In this document: piece after piece, positions 53,385-62,658 of the stretch
Layout of the letters: each line of letters opens with the position of its first letter
Position numbering within the stretch: the first letter of the stretch is position 1
DNA from: Betaproteobacteria bacterium Ga0077523
Lineage (GTDB): Bacteria > Pseudomonadota > Gammaproteobacteria > Burkholderiales > Ga0077523
Reading direction: 5' to 3'
Assembly (NCBI GenBank): GCA_001464695.1
Contig: LNDQ01000150.1
Span: 1-64,000, forward strand
DNA length: 64,000 nucleotides
Translations under genes and position numbers: made by a program
Notes under the pieces: generated by a model
Seen by the model: only the letters and a program-made list of their open reading frames with translations
What the model was told of the DNA's origin: nothing
The model's database searches: none

Positions 53385-54023
53385 ATGTACGCCCCGACCC
53401 ATTTCCGCCAGCAGGACCCCGCCGAGCTCCGAGCACTGATCGAAGCCGCCCCGCTCGCCGCGCTGGTCTCCTTCGGTAACGGCCAGCTCCAGGTGAGTCA
53501 CATTCCCCTGCTGTTCGATCCCTCGGAGGGTCCGAACGGCACGCTCATCGGCCATTTCGCCGCCGCCAATCCGCAGGCGCAACACTACGATCCGGCGGTG
53601 GAGGCGATCGCCATCTTCAACGGTCCCGACGCCTACGTGTCACCGAACTGGTATCAGACCAAGCGCGAGACCGCCAAGGTGGTTCCGACCTGGAACTATG
53701 TCGCGGTCTACGCGTTCGGCGCGATGGAGTTCGTCGACGATGCGGCCGGCAAGCGAGAAATCGTGGCGCGGCTCACCGATCGCAACGAGTCGCGACAAGC
53801 GAAGCCCTGGTCGGTGAACGACGCACCGGAGGATTTCGTGCAGGCGCAGCTGCGTGCGATCCGGCCTTTCCGGTTTCGCATCGCGCGGCTCGAAGGCAAG
53901 TGGAAACTCTCGCAGAACCGCACGGTTCAGGATCGCGACGGTGTCATCGCCGCGCTGGACGGTGACGCGAGCGCCAAGACTCAGGATGCGGCCGCGCGCA
54001 TGCGGCGGCTGTACGAAGACTAA
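53385..54023 (+). CDS. FMN-binding negative transcriptional regulator, PaiB family
   Basis: Flavin-binding split-barrel protein, 212 aa from the ATG at 53385. Family blocks: MYAPTHFR at the N-terminus, VSHIPLLFDP, GHFAAANPQ, GPDAYVSPNWY and VPTWNYVAVYAFG. Members are named from Bacillus PaiB, which affects sporulation and protease genes; the role in proteobacteria is unsettled. It is convergent with the histidine phosphatase gene, only 3 bp apart. Confidence 0.82.
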   Translation: MYAPTHFRQQDPAELRALIEAAPLAALVSFGNGQLQVSHIPLLFDPSEGPNGTLIGHFAAANPQAQHYDPAVEAIAIFNGPDAYVSPNWYQTKRETAKVVPTWNYVAVYAFGAMEFVDDAAGKREIVARLTDRNESRQAKPWSVNDAPEDFVQAQLRAIRPFRFRIARLEGKWKLSQNRTVQDRDGVIAALDGDASAKTQDAAARMRRLYED

Positions 54024-54026
54024 GGC

Positions 54027-54596
54027 TCAAGGGGCTGCGGTCAGCAATCCCTGAATGTCGAACTGCTCCCCGGAGCGCTTCAGCACCAGTACGTCGCCCG
54101 CCGATACCGTGCGGTCGGTGAGATCCGAAATGGCGAGCTTGTCGGTCACCACCACCAGGTTGCCGGCCTGGGTCGTGCCGTTGACCAGCGCATTCACGCT
54201 GCGAGTGAGGCGCGTGTGCCGGTCCACGGCCGGGTCGAGGTCGGTCCAGGGTTCCACCTTGCCGAAGGCGATCTGGGCCGTCTCGACGCTCGGGCAGCCC
54301 GGGCTGGAGACGACGCGCGCGACCGGCACCCCGTGCTCGCGGAACACGACGCCGAGCTTGTGGGCGAGGGTCTGACCGGCATCGCTCAGGTCGCGTTCGT
54401 GCACGCAGCCACCGCGGCCGGAGGGCGTCGGAGCCTTCGTCAGGGGCGTGGCGGCATGGCGGATCAGCAGGATGTAACCGCCTTCCTTCAACTGCTCCCA
54501 GAGCGCGTCATCGGCAGCCCGTGCACCTTGCGCAGCCATGAAACCGGCCGTGAGCATCACGATGGTGCGTGCGATGGAGCGGAATGGCATTGGCAT
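54027..54596 (-). CDS. Secreted histidine-phosphatase-like protein, active site degenerate
   Basis: 189 aa from the ATG at 54596 with a signal peptide (hydrophobic 9-22, cleavage near ARA-AD at 27). The fold motif LLIRHAAT retains Arg46 and the phospho-acceptor His47. The SSPxCR motif reads SPGCPSVETA, losing the Arg, and the second catalytic histidine of the usual VTHG segment is Asp152 (VVVTDKLA). It may bind a phosphoryl group without turnover, or work on an unusual substrate. Periplasmic location predicted. Confidence 0.72.
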   Translation of the reverse strand: MPMPFRSIARTIVMLTAGFMAAQGARAADDALWEQLKEGGYILLIRHAATPLTKAPTPSGRGGCVHERDLSDAGQTLAHKLGVVFREHGVPVARVVSSPGCPSVETAQIAFGKVEPWTDLDPAVDRHTRLTRSVNALVNGTTQAGNLVVVTDKLAISDLTDRTVSAGDVLVLKRSGEQFDIQGLLTAAP

Positions 54597-54722
54597 CGGC
54601 GACTTTTCCCTCGGAGAACGGGTTGCCGCGGCGATTCCGCGGCGATCCGTGTCCGGTTCTCCTGCAGAAAGCGGGCCAACGCGACGACACGGGCCGGCGC
54701 GCACGCTGCAACCTCCTACCCG

Positions 54723-54920
54723 TCAGTGCGTGACGAAGTAGACCAGTGTCGCCAGGCTCGCGATCAGCAGCACCGCACCGATCACGCCGCCGATCAGCAC
54801 TTGCGGCAGCGTGAGGCGCGAGATGTCCGCGTCGTGATCCTTGCCCCTGCGGATGCCGAAGAAGCTCCAGAACACCGCTTTCGCGATGCCGAAGGGCGAG
54901 CTCCTCGGGGCATCGGTCAT
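54723..54920 (-). CDS. DUF2970 family small membrane protein
   Basis: 65 aa with a single strong C-terminal helix (about 40-62) after a short conserved part (AVFWSFFGIRRGKDHD). It matches DUF2970, found mostly in beta- and gammaproteobacteria. No function known. Its start overlaps the end of the crotonase gene by 4 bp, so the two are co-translated. Confidence 0.75.
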   Translation of the reverse strand: MTDAPRSSPFGIAKAVFWSFFGIRRGKDHDADISRLTLPQVLIGGVIGAVLLIASLATLVYFVTH

Positions 54921-55729
54921 CGACCCTTCCAGTGCGGGGGCCGTTTCGCGATGAAGGCGTCAATGCCCTCGGCGGCATCCTCGGCCATCATGTTGCACGC
55001 CATGGTTTCGGCGGCGAGCTTGTATGCGTCCTCGACGCCCATCTCGATCTGGCGGTAGAAGAGCTGCTTGCCCATGGAGATGGCGAGCGGGCTTTTGGCG
55101 ATGATGGATTGCGCGAGGTTCTTCACTTCGGCATCGAGGCCCTCGAGCGGCACGACGCGATTCACCAGCCCGAAGTCCTTCGCAGTCGCAGCGTCGATGA
55201 AATCGCCGGTGACCAGCATCTCCATGGCGCGCTTGCGCGAGACGTTGCGCGACAGTGACACCGAAGGCGTCGAGCAGAACAGCCCGACGTTGATGCCCGA
55301 GACGGCGAACTTGGCGTTGTCCGACACCACGGCGAGATCGCACGCGCCCACGAGCTGACAGCCGGCAGCGGTGGCGATGCCATGCACCCGCGCGATCACG
55401 GGCTGCGGAATGCGCGCCAGGGTCAGCATGAACTTGCTGCACTGGGCGAACAGATCGTCCTGGAAGCGCTTCTCCGGGTGGGCGCGCATCTCCTTGAGAT
55501 CGTGGCCTGCGCAGAAGGCGGGGCCGTTGCCGGCGATCACGACCACGCGGATCGATGCATCCTCGCCGATGGATTCGAGGGCGGATTGCAGTGCATCCAG
55601 CATCGCGCCCGACAGGGCGTTGTACTGCTTGGGTCGGTTGAGAGTCAGTGTCGCGATGCCGTCGGCGACGGTGCTGAGCAGGATCGGTTCCGCGGTGGCG
55701 GTCGGCGGGGTGGCGGTGGCCGTGGTCAT
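54917..55729 (-). CDS. Enoyl-CoA hydratase/isomerase family protein, ECHDC3-like
   Basis: Crotonase-fold protein of 270 aa. The oxyanion-hole segments AFCAGHDLKEM and GIATAAGCQLVGACDLA are present, but the position of the first catalytic Glu is Gln (GCQLV) and the second region reads GINVGLFCSTP. This pattern fits the ECHDC3-like branch, in which hydratase activity is doubtful. It overlaps the DUF2970 gene. Confidence 0.8.
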   Translation of the reverse strand: MTTATATPPTATAEPILLSTVADGIATLTLNRPKQYNALSGAMLDALQSALESIGEDASIRVVVIAGNGPAFCAGHDLKEMRAHPEKRFQDDLFAQCSKFMLTLARIPQPVIARVHGIATAAGCQLVGACDLAVVSDNAKFAVSGINVGLFCSTPSVSLSRNVSRKRAMEMLVTGDFIDAATAKDFGLVNRVVPLEGLDAEVKNLAQSIIAKSPLAISMGKQLFYRQIEMGVEDAYKLAAETMACNMMAEDAAEGIDAFIAKRPPHWKGR

Positions 55730-55848
55730 GGGACGACTCCGTGTTGTGGCCGGAAACTCCGTGAGCGCCGATTATAGGCCGCGACGGGTTAGGTGCCCGC
55801 ACCGGCGCTCCGGTACCATCCGTGCCGGGGAATGGGGGGAGGCGACAC

Positions 55849-58122
55849 GTGAAAGACCTGCGGTGTGCCCTGCGCCTGGCGTGCCTTGCGCTGCTCGGAT
55901 TGTGTGGTTCGCTCGATGCGCTCGCCCAGGCCGCCACGGACCCGCCGCGCAGGCCACGAATCGGACTGGTGCTCTCCGGCGGGGGCGCCCTGGGTCTTGC
56001 CCACGTGGGCGTGCTCAAGGTGCTGGAGGAAAACCGCATTCCGGTGGACTACGTCACCGGCACCAGCATGGGGTCGATCGTCGGCGCGTCCTACGCCTCG
56101 GGTATGTCGCCGCAGGAGATGGAACGCAAGGTCAAGGAGACCGATTGGGCCAAGGTGTTCCTGGACGCGCCGCCGCGGCAGGACCGGACGACGCGCCGCA
56201 AGGCACTCGATCTCGTCGGGCTCTGGGGCCTCGAGATCGGCTTCAGCAAGGGCAAGCTGTTCCTGCCCAAGGGCGCCATCGAAGGCCAGACGTTGAAGGG
56301 GGTGCTGCGCACCTTCGTGGTCGAGGCGCCGGGCAAGGATTTCTCGCGGCTGCCCATCCCCTTCCGCTGCGTGGCCACCGACCTCGTGAGCGGACAGCCG
56401 GTGGTGCTCGCGAGCGGCGATCTCGACGCGGCGATCCGCGCGAGCATGTCGGTGCCGGGGGTCATCTCGCCGCAGCAGATCGGCGATCACCTCCTGCTGG
56501 ACGGCGGTTTGGTGCGCAACCTCCCGGTGGACGTGGCCCGCGACATGGGGGCCGAGATCATCATCGCCGTCAACCTCGGCACCCCACTACTCAAGAAGGA
56601 GGATCTGGGCGACGTGCTGGGCGTGTCGATGCAGATGATCAACATCCTCACCCAGCAGAACGTGGACCGATCGCTCGCGGAGTTGAAGCCTGACGACATC
56701 CTGATCACCCCTGAACTCAAGGGCTTCACCGCGTCGAGTTTCGACCGCGGTGCCGACATCATTCCGCGCGGCGAAGCGGCCGCGCGCCAGGTGCTGGATC
56801 GGCTTAAGCGCTACAGCCTAACGCCTGAGCAGTACGAGGCCCATCGCCTCGCCCAGACCGAGCGACTGCTGCGTGACCGACCGGCCGACGACATCGTCGT
56901 ACGCACCGAGGGTCTGAAGTTCGTCAATCCGGCGACCGTGGAGGCGGCCCTCATGGACCGCGGGGTCCAGCTGCACCTGCCCGGCGAGGAGGGTCGGTTC
57001 CGGTTGCTCGAGCGCCGCGAGGGCATTCCCGACGAGGCGCAGCTCGAGCGCAAGGTGGCGCGGCTCTACGGGTCCGGCGACTTCGACAACATCGCGTACC
57101 GCTACGTCGACGCGGACGGCAAGCGCGTCCTGGAAGTGGAGCCGACCGAACGCGCCCGCGGCCCGGACTATTTTCGCTTCGGCCTCAAGCTGCAGAGCGA
57201 CTTCAAGGGAGAGGGCACCTTCAACCTGCTCGCGTTCTACAACAAGACCTGGGTGAACCGCCTCGGCGCGGAGTGGCGCACGCTCGGCCAGGTCGGCCGC
57301 GACCCGGGCATCCACACCGAGTTCTATCAGCCGCTCGACCTCGCCGGGCGCTTCTTCGTCGCCCCCAATGCGTTCGCCAACGAACGGCTCCTCGACGTCT
57401 TTGTCGACGGCAGCCGCATCGCCCAGTATCAGCTGCGGCAGGCGGGCGTCGGGCTGGACGTCGGCACGGTCCTCGACAAGTGGGGTGAGCTCCGGTTCGG
57501 CTACGTGCGTGGCAGCGGCAGCGGTGCGCCGAGCATCGCGCTGCCCGGTTTTCCCACGTTCGACTACGACATCGGGGCACTGCGCACGCGGCTGATCTAC
57601 GACCAGCTCGACAGCGTCAACTTTCCCTCCGCCGGCAGCCTGATCACCGGTGACTGGTGGGTCTCGCGCAAGAATCTGGGTTCCAGCGACGACTATGCCC
57701 GTGTCGGGCTGAGCGCCACCAAGGCGCTGTCCTACAAAGCGCACACGGTGTCGTTGGGCATGCGGGGTGCCACCACCTACCAGGGCAACTCTCCCGTCAA
57801 CGATTCGCTGTCCCTGGGTGGCTTCCTGAACCTGTCCGGCTATCGCACCGGGCAGTTCCTCGGCGAGGACATCGCACTCCTCCGAGCGGTCTACTACTAC
57901 CGCTTGTACCGCGTGCCGCCGGTCGCCGACGGCATCTTCATCGGCGGCTCACTCGAGGCCGGCAACGCCTACAAGCGCTTCGACCGCACCGACGGCAGCG
58001 GGCTGCTGTACTCGGCATCGCTGTTCCTGGGTGCGGATACCTTCATCGGGCCGCTCTACCTCGCGTTCGGCCACGCGTTCTCCGGCGACAACGCGTTCTA
58101 CCTCTTCATGGGGCGGCCCTGA
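55849..58122 (+). CDS. Patatin-like phospholipase with POTRA and beta-barrel (type Vd, PlpD-like)
   Basis: 757 aa from a GTG at 55849 (GGAGG 6 nt upstream; an earlier in-frame GTG lies at 55822). Signal peptide about 1-26. Patatin domain about 35-310: oxyanion GGGALG, nucleophile Ser73 in GTSMGS, Asp218 in LDGGLVRN. A POTRA-like domain (about 320-410) and a C-terminal barrel of alternating hydrophobic strands follow, ending near LYLAFGHAFSGDNAFYLFM. Family knowledge: the barrel exports the lipase to the surface. Whether it is released cannot be told. Confidence 0.85.
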   Translation: MKDLRCALRLACLALLGLCGSLDALAQAATDPPRRPRIGLVLSGGGALGLAHVGVLKVLEENRIPVDYVTGTSMGSIVGASYASGMSPQEMERKVKETDWAKVFLDAPPRQDRTTRRKALDLVGLWGLEIGFSKGKLFLPKGAIEGQTLKGVLRTFVVEAPGKDFSRLPIPFRCVATDLVSGQPVVLASGDLDAAIRASMSVPGVISPQQIGDHLLLDGGLVRNLPVDVARDMGAEIIIAVNLGTPLLKKEDLGDVLGVSMQMINILTQQNVDRSLAELKPDDILITPELKGFTASSFDRGADIIPRGEAAARQVLDRLKRYSLTPEQYEAHRLAQTERLLRDRPADDIVVRTEGLKFVNPATVEAALMDRGVQLHLPGEEGRFRLLERREGIPDEAQLERKVARLYGSGDFDNIAYRYVDADGKRVLEVEPTERARGPDYFRFGLKLQSDFKGEGTFNLLAFYNKTWVNRLGAEWRTLGQVGRDPGIHTEFYQPLDLAGRFFVAPNAFANERLLDVFVDGSRIAQYQLRQAGVGLDVGTVLDKWGELRFGYVRGSGSGAPSIALPGFPTFDYDIGALRTRLIYDQLDSVNFPSAGSLITGDWWVSRKNLGSSDDYARVGLSATKALSYKAHTVSLGMRGATTYQGNSPVNDSLSLGGFLNLSGYRTGQFLGEDIALLRAVYYYRLYRVPPVADGIFIGGSLEAGNAYKRFDRTDGSGLLYSASLFLGADTFIGPLYLAFGHAFSGDNAFYLFMGRP

Positions 58123-58189
58123 TCGGCCGTTGCGCATCGCAGCGACCACCGGCCCGAAGACGCGGGAGTCGAGGCGGTCCGAGCGAATG

Positions 58190-58284
58190 AAGCGCTCAAC
58201 GCGGAGGACGCGGGGGACGCGGAGGAAACCCGACACCGGATTCTGTCTTTGACTTTGCTTTACCCCGCGTCCTCCGCGTTGAGC
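58190..58284. repeat. 22-bp perfect inverted repeat (family D)
   Basis: 58194-58215 is exactly complementary to 58263-58284; each arm contains GCTCAACGCGG. A similar pair sits at 60899-60920 / 60970-60991. It lies in the gap between the convergent patatin and ppa genes and may terminate both. Confidence 0.8.
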
Positions 58285-58321
58285 TCTTTCTCTGCGGCTC
58301 GTCCCCTCCCGATGCGCTGCT

Positions 58322-58870
58322 TCAGAACATCGGTTTCTTGGCCGCTGCCCGATATGCCTCGACGCCGGCCATGATCTCCGCCTTCGCTTCCTCAGGGCCC
58401 ACCCACCCCGTGATCTTCACCCACTTGCCCGGTTCGAGATCCTTGTAGTGCTGGAAGAAGTGCGCAATCTGCGAGAGCACCAGCTCGGGCAGGTCGCGCG
58501 GATTGACGATGCCGCGGTACAGGCCCGACAGCTTGTCGATGGGCACGGCGAGCACCTTGGTGTCGTCACCGGCTTCGTCCGACATCTTGAGCATGCCCAC
58601 CGGCCGGCAGCGCACCACGACGCCGGTGATGAGCGGCACCGGCGAGAGCACGAGCACGTCGACCGGATCGCCATCCCCCGAAATCGTGTGCGGGACGTAG
58701 CCGTAGTTGCACGGGTAGTGCATCGCCGTGGACATGAAGCGGTCCACGAAGACGGCGCCGGTCTCCTTGTCCACCTCGTACTTGATCGGATCCGCATTCA
58801 TCGGGATCTCGACGATGACGTTGAAATCGTTGGGGAGGTCCCGTCCGGGGCCGACTCGATCGAGATTCAT
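58322..58870 (-). CDS. ppa: Inorganic pyrophosphatase
   Basis: Soluble family I pyrophosphatase, 182 aa. The metal-binding signature DGDPVDVLV is intact, with the active-site stretches [15 protein letters not shown] and [13 protein letters not shown]. It drives biosynthetic reactions by removing pyrophosphate. It is divergent from the FIST gene with an 87-bp gap. Confidence 0.97.
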   Translation of the reverse strand: MNLDRVGPGRDLPNDFNVIVEIPMNADPIKYEVDKETGAVFVDRFMSTAMHYPCNYGYVPHTISGDGDPVDVLVLSPVPLITGVVVRCRPVGMLKMSDEAGDDTKVLAVPIDKLSGLYRGIVNPRDLPELVLSQIAHFFQHYKDLEPGKWVKITGWVGPEEAKAEIMAGVEAYRAAAKKPMF

Positions 58871-58957
58871 CGCGCGGTTCCTCGATTAAAAGTCGCTATT
58901 ATTGCTTCCCGCCGCGGATCGCGCTCGTCCGCCGCATGTCGTCAAACCGGAAAGACC

Positions 58958-60094
58958 ATGTCCACGCAGCAGCAGTCCATCGCCGCAGCCTTCGCGTTCG
59001 CGCATGCCGCATCGCGGCATTGGCGCATCGCTGCGGCCGAATGCCTGGAGCGAATCGGGACCGTGGCGCCGGACGTGAATCTCGGTTTCGTCTATGTGAC
59101 CGATGCCTATGCAGCACGGGTGGGCGAGATCCTTGAACTGCTGCGTGAGCGTACCGGCATCGATCATTGGGTCGGCACGGTCGGGATCGGCATCTGCGCC
59201 ACTGGCCGCGAATACCTGGACGAAGGCGCCATGGCCATCATGCTGGGGACCTTCCCGGCGGGATCGTTCCGGGTGCTCGCCCCGTTGCGCACGCCGGCTG
59301 ACCTCGCCCGCGATCCGCTCACCATCGGCGGGGCGGCGGGCAACTTCGCCATCGTCCACGCGGACCCGCGCAACGCAATGCTGAATTCGCTGCTCGCCGA
59401 GCTCTCGCGGCGCCTCGACAGCGGTTTCGTGGTGGGCGGCCTCACCAGTTCCCGCGCCGCGCACGCGCAACTGGCCGACGGTGTATGGGAGGGCGGCGTG
59501 TCCGGCGTCGTGTTCACCGACCAGGTCGTCGTCACCACCCGGTTGACCCAGGGGTGCTCGCCGCTTGGCGATCCGCACGTCGTCACGGATGTGCAACGCA
59601 ACGTGCTGATCGAACTCGACGGCCGGCCGGCGCTGGAAGTGCTGCGCGCCGACGCCGGACTCACCGGCGCACGCGATCTCGATCGCCTCGGCGGCACGGT
59701 GTTCGCGGCACTTCCGGTGTCCGACAGCGAGACCGGCGACTACCTGGTGCGCAACGTCGTCGGCGTCGACGCCGAACGTGGCCTGGTGGCCGTCGGCGAG
59801 AACGTGCGCAAGGGCGGCAAGGTGATGTTCTGCCGCCGCGACCGCCGCTCGGCGGCGGAGGACATGGCGCGCATGCTGGACAGCATCAAGAGCGGCCTGT
59901 ACACGCGACCGCGCGGCGGCGTGTACTTCTCGTGCCTCGGCCGCGGCACCAGCCTGTTCGGTGAAACGTCGAAGGAACTCGCGATGGTCCGCGAAGGACT
60001 CGGCGACGTGCCCATCGTGGGGTTCTTCTGCAACGGCGAGATCTCGCACAACCGCCTGTACGGCTACACCGGCGTACTGACCCTGTTTCTCTGA
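58958..60094 (+). CDS. FIST N/C domain sensory protein
   Basis: 378 aa from the ATG at 58958. Residues about 30-220 fit the FIST_N domain and about 225-360 the FIST_C domain; the end, VGFFCNGEISHNRLYGYTGV, is the typical FIST_C close. FIST proteins are thought to bind small ligands such as amino acids in signal pathways. No kinase or HAMP part is attached here. A 30-bp gap leads to the DUF599 gene, so the two probably form an operon. Confidence 0.82.
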   Translation: MSTQQQSIAAAFAFAHAASRHWRIAAAECLERIGTVAPDVNLGFVYVTDAYAARVGEILELLRERTGIDHWVGTVGIGICATGREYLDEGAMAIMLGTFPAGSFRVLAPLRTPADLARDPLTIGGAAGNFAIVHADPRNAMLNSLLAELSRRLDSGFVVGGLTSSRAAHAQLADGVWEGGVSGVVFTDQVVVTTRLTQGCSPLGDPHVVTDVQRNVLIELDGRPALEVLRADAGLTGARDLDRLGGTVFAALPVSDSETGDYLVRNVVGVDAERGLVAVGENVRKGGKVMFCRRDRRSAAEDMARMLDSIKSGLYTRPRGGVYFSCLGRGTSLFGETSKELAMVREGLGDVPIVGFFCNGEISHNRLYGYTGVLTLFL

Positions 60095-60124
60095 CCGGCC
60101 GCCGCGACCCGCGCGTCGATCCCC

Positions 60125-60826
60125 ATGTTGCCACGCACCCTCACCTCCCTGCCGCTCGGCGCGCTCGACTGGGTCGCGTTCGGCTGGTTCTTCCTCTGGT
60201 GGATGGGCTACGTGTGCTTCGCCGGCTGGCGCGGTCGCACCATGCCGAGCCTGGTGAGCCAGATGGGGAAGTTTCGCCGCCAGTGGATGCAGGCGGTCGC
60301 GGTACGCGACGTTCGCATCGGCGACGTCAACATTCTCGCCAATCTGTCCAACGGGTCGACGTTCTTCGCTTCCACCACGCTGCTCATCCTGGGCGGGTTG
60401 CTGGCCCTGCTCGGCACCACCGAGAAAGTCGCCTCGGTGATGGCCGAGCTGCCGTTCAACCGCATGAGCTCCGAGCAGCTGTGGGATATCAAGGTGCTGC
60501 TGCTGGTGGGCGTGTTCGTGTTCGCGTTCTTCAAGTTCACCTGGTCCCTGCGCCTTTATCACTTCTGCTCGGTGATGGTCGGTGGCGCGCCACCGCCGGA
60601 GGCGCACGGTGGTGAACACGCGCGTTTCATCGAGCGCACGGTGCGCACCACCACGCTGGCGGCGGAGAGCTTCAACAACGGGTTGCGTGCCTACTACTTC
60701 GCGCTGGCCGCGATGACGTGGTTTCTCAATCCCTGGGTATGGATGATGGCGACCAGCTGGGTCGTGCTGATCCTGTACCACCGCGAGTTCCAGTCCACCG
60801 CGCTGCGCACCCTCGCCGAGGACTAG
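60125..60826 (+). CDS. DUF599 family membrane protein
   Basis: 233 aa with about four helices (roughly 14-32, 80-98, 122-142 and 195-222). It matches DUF599, which has no known function. The conserved part includes RRQWMQAVAVRDVRIGDVNI. Likely co-transcribed with the FIST gene. Confidence 0.8.
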   Translation: MLPRTLTSLPLGALDWVAFGWFFLWWMGYVCFAGWRGRTMPSLVSQMGKFRRQWMQAVAVRDVRIGDVNILANLSNGSTFFASTTLLILGGLLALLGTTEKVASVMAELPFNRMSSEQLWDIKVLLLVGVFVFAFFKFTWSLRLYHFCSVMVGGAPPPEAHGGEHARFIERTVRTTTLAAESFNNGLRAYYFALAAMTWFLNPWVWMMATSWVVLILYHREFQSTALRTLAED

Positions 60827-60896
60827 GGTGACTATTCCACCCGATAGTACCGCGGCCTCTCCTCCCAGCTGGTTGCGGTTGATGACCAAGGAACAG

Positions 60897-60994
60897 AAGC
60901 GCTCAACGCGGCGGACGCGGGGGAAAACCGACCCTTTCGTGTCTTGGTTCAGGTCTTCCGCCGCGTCCGCCGCGTCCGCCGCGTTGAGCGCCTT
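60897..60994. repeat. Inverted repeat of family D in the DUF599-amidase gap
   Basis: 60899-60920 complements 60970-60991 (about 22 bp), built from CGGCGGACGCGG-type words. The 258-bp gap (60827-61084) holds no other clear element. Confidence 0.75.
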
Positions 60995-61084
60995 GGTTTG
61001 TCGGCGCCCCACTGACATGAATACTCACGCCGGCTACCCCCGGCCGCAGGTCCACGGTCGGGCCGCCCACGACGGCAGGACACC

Positions 61085-62653
61085 ATGACGATCGATTTCT
61101 CGCGCTTTCCCCAGTTCATCGAAGCCGCCAGCGCACTGCGAGGCGGCATCGATCCGTCGCGTCACGAACTCTGGCATCAGCGGCTCGCCTGGAGTTTCGC
61201 GGACGTACAGGCGATCGAGACAGCCCTCGCCTCGGCCGATCCGATCACGGCGCCGGCGGTGCCGTCGTCGTTCAATCCGCTGCCTGCAGAGCGGTCCAGT
61301 CGTGGCGAATCGCACGGCGTCGCGCAGCTCGCTCATCGTGTCCGTTCCAGCGAGACGCGCGCGGTCGACGTCGCACAGGCGAGCCTCGACGCGGCCCGTG
61401 CGTGGCGCCATCTGAACGCGTTCACCGCACTCGACGAGGATGACGTGATGCGTCAGGCGGAAGCGGTCGATGCACGCGTGCGCGAGCGTGTCGATCCGGG
61501 CGCGCTCGCCGGCGTTCCGGTGGCAGTCAAGGACCTGATGCCGGTGCGCGGTTATCGCATGAGCGCGGGAACGCGTGCCTTCGATCCGGTCATGGCGGAG
61601 CACGACGCGGCGGTGGTCGCCCGGCTGCGGGCGCGTGGGGCGATCATCTTCGGGCTGGCGAATCTGCATGAACTGGCCTACGGCGTCACCAGCGCGAACC
61701 CGCATTTCGGCGCGGTGGTCAATCCGAGGTTTCCGGGCCATGTGCCGGGGGGCTCGAGCGGCGGCTCGGCCGCCATCGTCGCTGCCGGCATCGCGCCGCT
61801 CGCGATCGGCACCGACACCGGCGGGTCGATCCGCATCCCCGCAGCCTGCTGCGGCATCGTGGGTTTCAAGCCCGGGTACGGCGTGGTCGACAAGAGCGGC
61901 GTCTATCCGCTCGCCTGGTCGCTAGACCACGTCGGGCCCATCGCCGGGAGCGTGGCGGATGCCGCTATCATGTTCGAGGCGCTCGCCGGGTCCAAGGATG
62001 GCGCGGCGGGCGAGATGCCGACGCTGACCCCGTCGTTCGTCCGCATCCGCGGCTACTTCGACGAGGATGTCGAACCGGCGGTGGCAAGCCGTATCGACGC
62101 CGTCACCGGCGCCTTGCGCGCTGCCGGTGCGGCTGTGCGCGAAGCGGTGGTGCCCGAACTGGCGCTCGCCCCGGGCGCGCAGTTCATCACCATGTCGGCG
62201 GAGGCCGCCCAGGCCAATTGGCATCTGCTGGAAGGCACGGGCGATCGCCTGGGCGACGACGTACGCCTGCGCCTAGAGATCGGCCAGTTCTTTCTCGCCA
62301 TCGAATACGTCAAGGCCCAGCGCATCCGGCGCGAAGTCCGCGATGCGCTGCTGCGCGCGCTCGGCGCAAGCGACGTGTTGATCACGCCGATGCTTGCGTG
62401 CGCGCCGCCGCGCGTCGGTCAATCCATGATCACGGTCGGTGGCCGCACCTTGCCAGCCGCGGGGATGATGACGCGCTTCAGCTCGCCGTTCAACATGACC
62501 GGTCTGCCGGCGCTCGCGCTGCCGTGCGGGTTCGACGCGGCGGGCCTCCCCCTCAGCCTGCAGCTGGTGGGCCGCCCCGGAGCGGACGCACAAGTGCTCG
62601 CCGCCGGCTGCTGGCTCGAAAGGCTGCTCGGCCACGGCGTCGACAGGGTGTGA
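61085..62653 (+). CDS. Amidase (amidase signature family)
   Basis: 522 aa. The Ser-cisSer-Lys triad is complete: Lys149 (VPVAVKDLM), Ser224 (PGGSSGGSAA) and Ser248 (IGTDTGGSIRIPA), with the spacing of 99 residues between Lys and nucleophile seen in the family. The first 75 residues are an N-terminal extension. Substrate unknown; no gatB or other transamidosome gene is next to it, so a free amide hydrolase is more likely than GatA. Confidence 0.85.
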   Translation: MTIDFSRFPQFIEAASALRGGIDPSRHELWHQRLAWSFADVQAIETALASADPITAPAVPSSFNPLPAERSSRGESHGVAQLAHRVRSSETRAVDVAQASLDAARAWRHLNAFTALDEDDVMRQAEAVDARVRERVDPGALAGVPVAVKDLMPVRGYRMSAGTRAFDPVMAEHDAAVVARLRARGAIIFGLANLHELAYGVTSANPHFGAVVNPRFPGHVPGGSSGGSAAIVAAGIAPLAIGTDTGGSIRIPAACCGIVGFKPGYGVVDKSGVYPLAWSLDHVGPIAGSVADAAIMFEALAGSKDGAAGEMPTLTPSFVRIRGYFDEDVEPAVASRIDAVTGALRAAGAAVREAVVPELALAPGAQFITMSAEAAQANWHLLEGTGDRLGDDVRLRLEIGQFFLAIEYVKAQRIRREVRDALLRALGASDVLITPMLACAPPRVGQSMITVGGRTLPAAGMMTRFSSPFNMTGLPALALPCGFDAAGLPLSLQLVGRPGADAQVLAAGCWLERLLGHGVDRV

Positions 62654-62658
62654 GGGTC

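Noticed and set aside
61085..62653. Amidase as GatA of the transamidosome
   Set aside because: No gatB or gatC beside it, and the N-terminal extension does not fit GatA.
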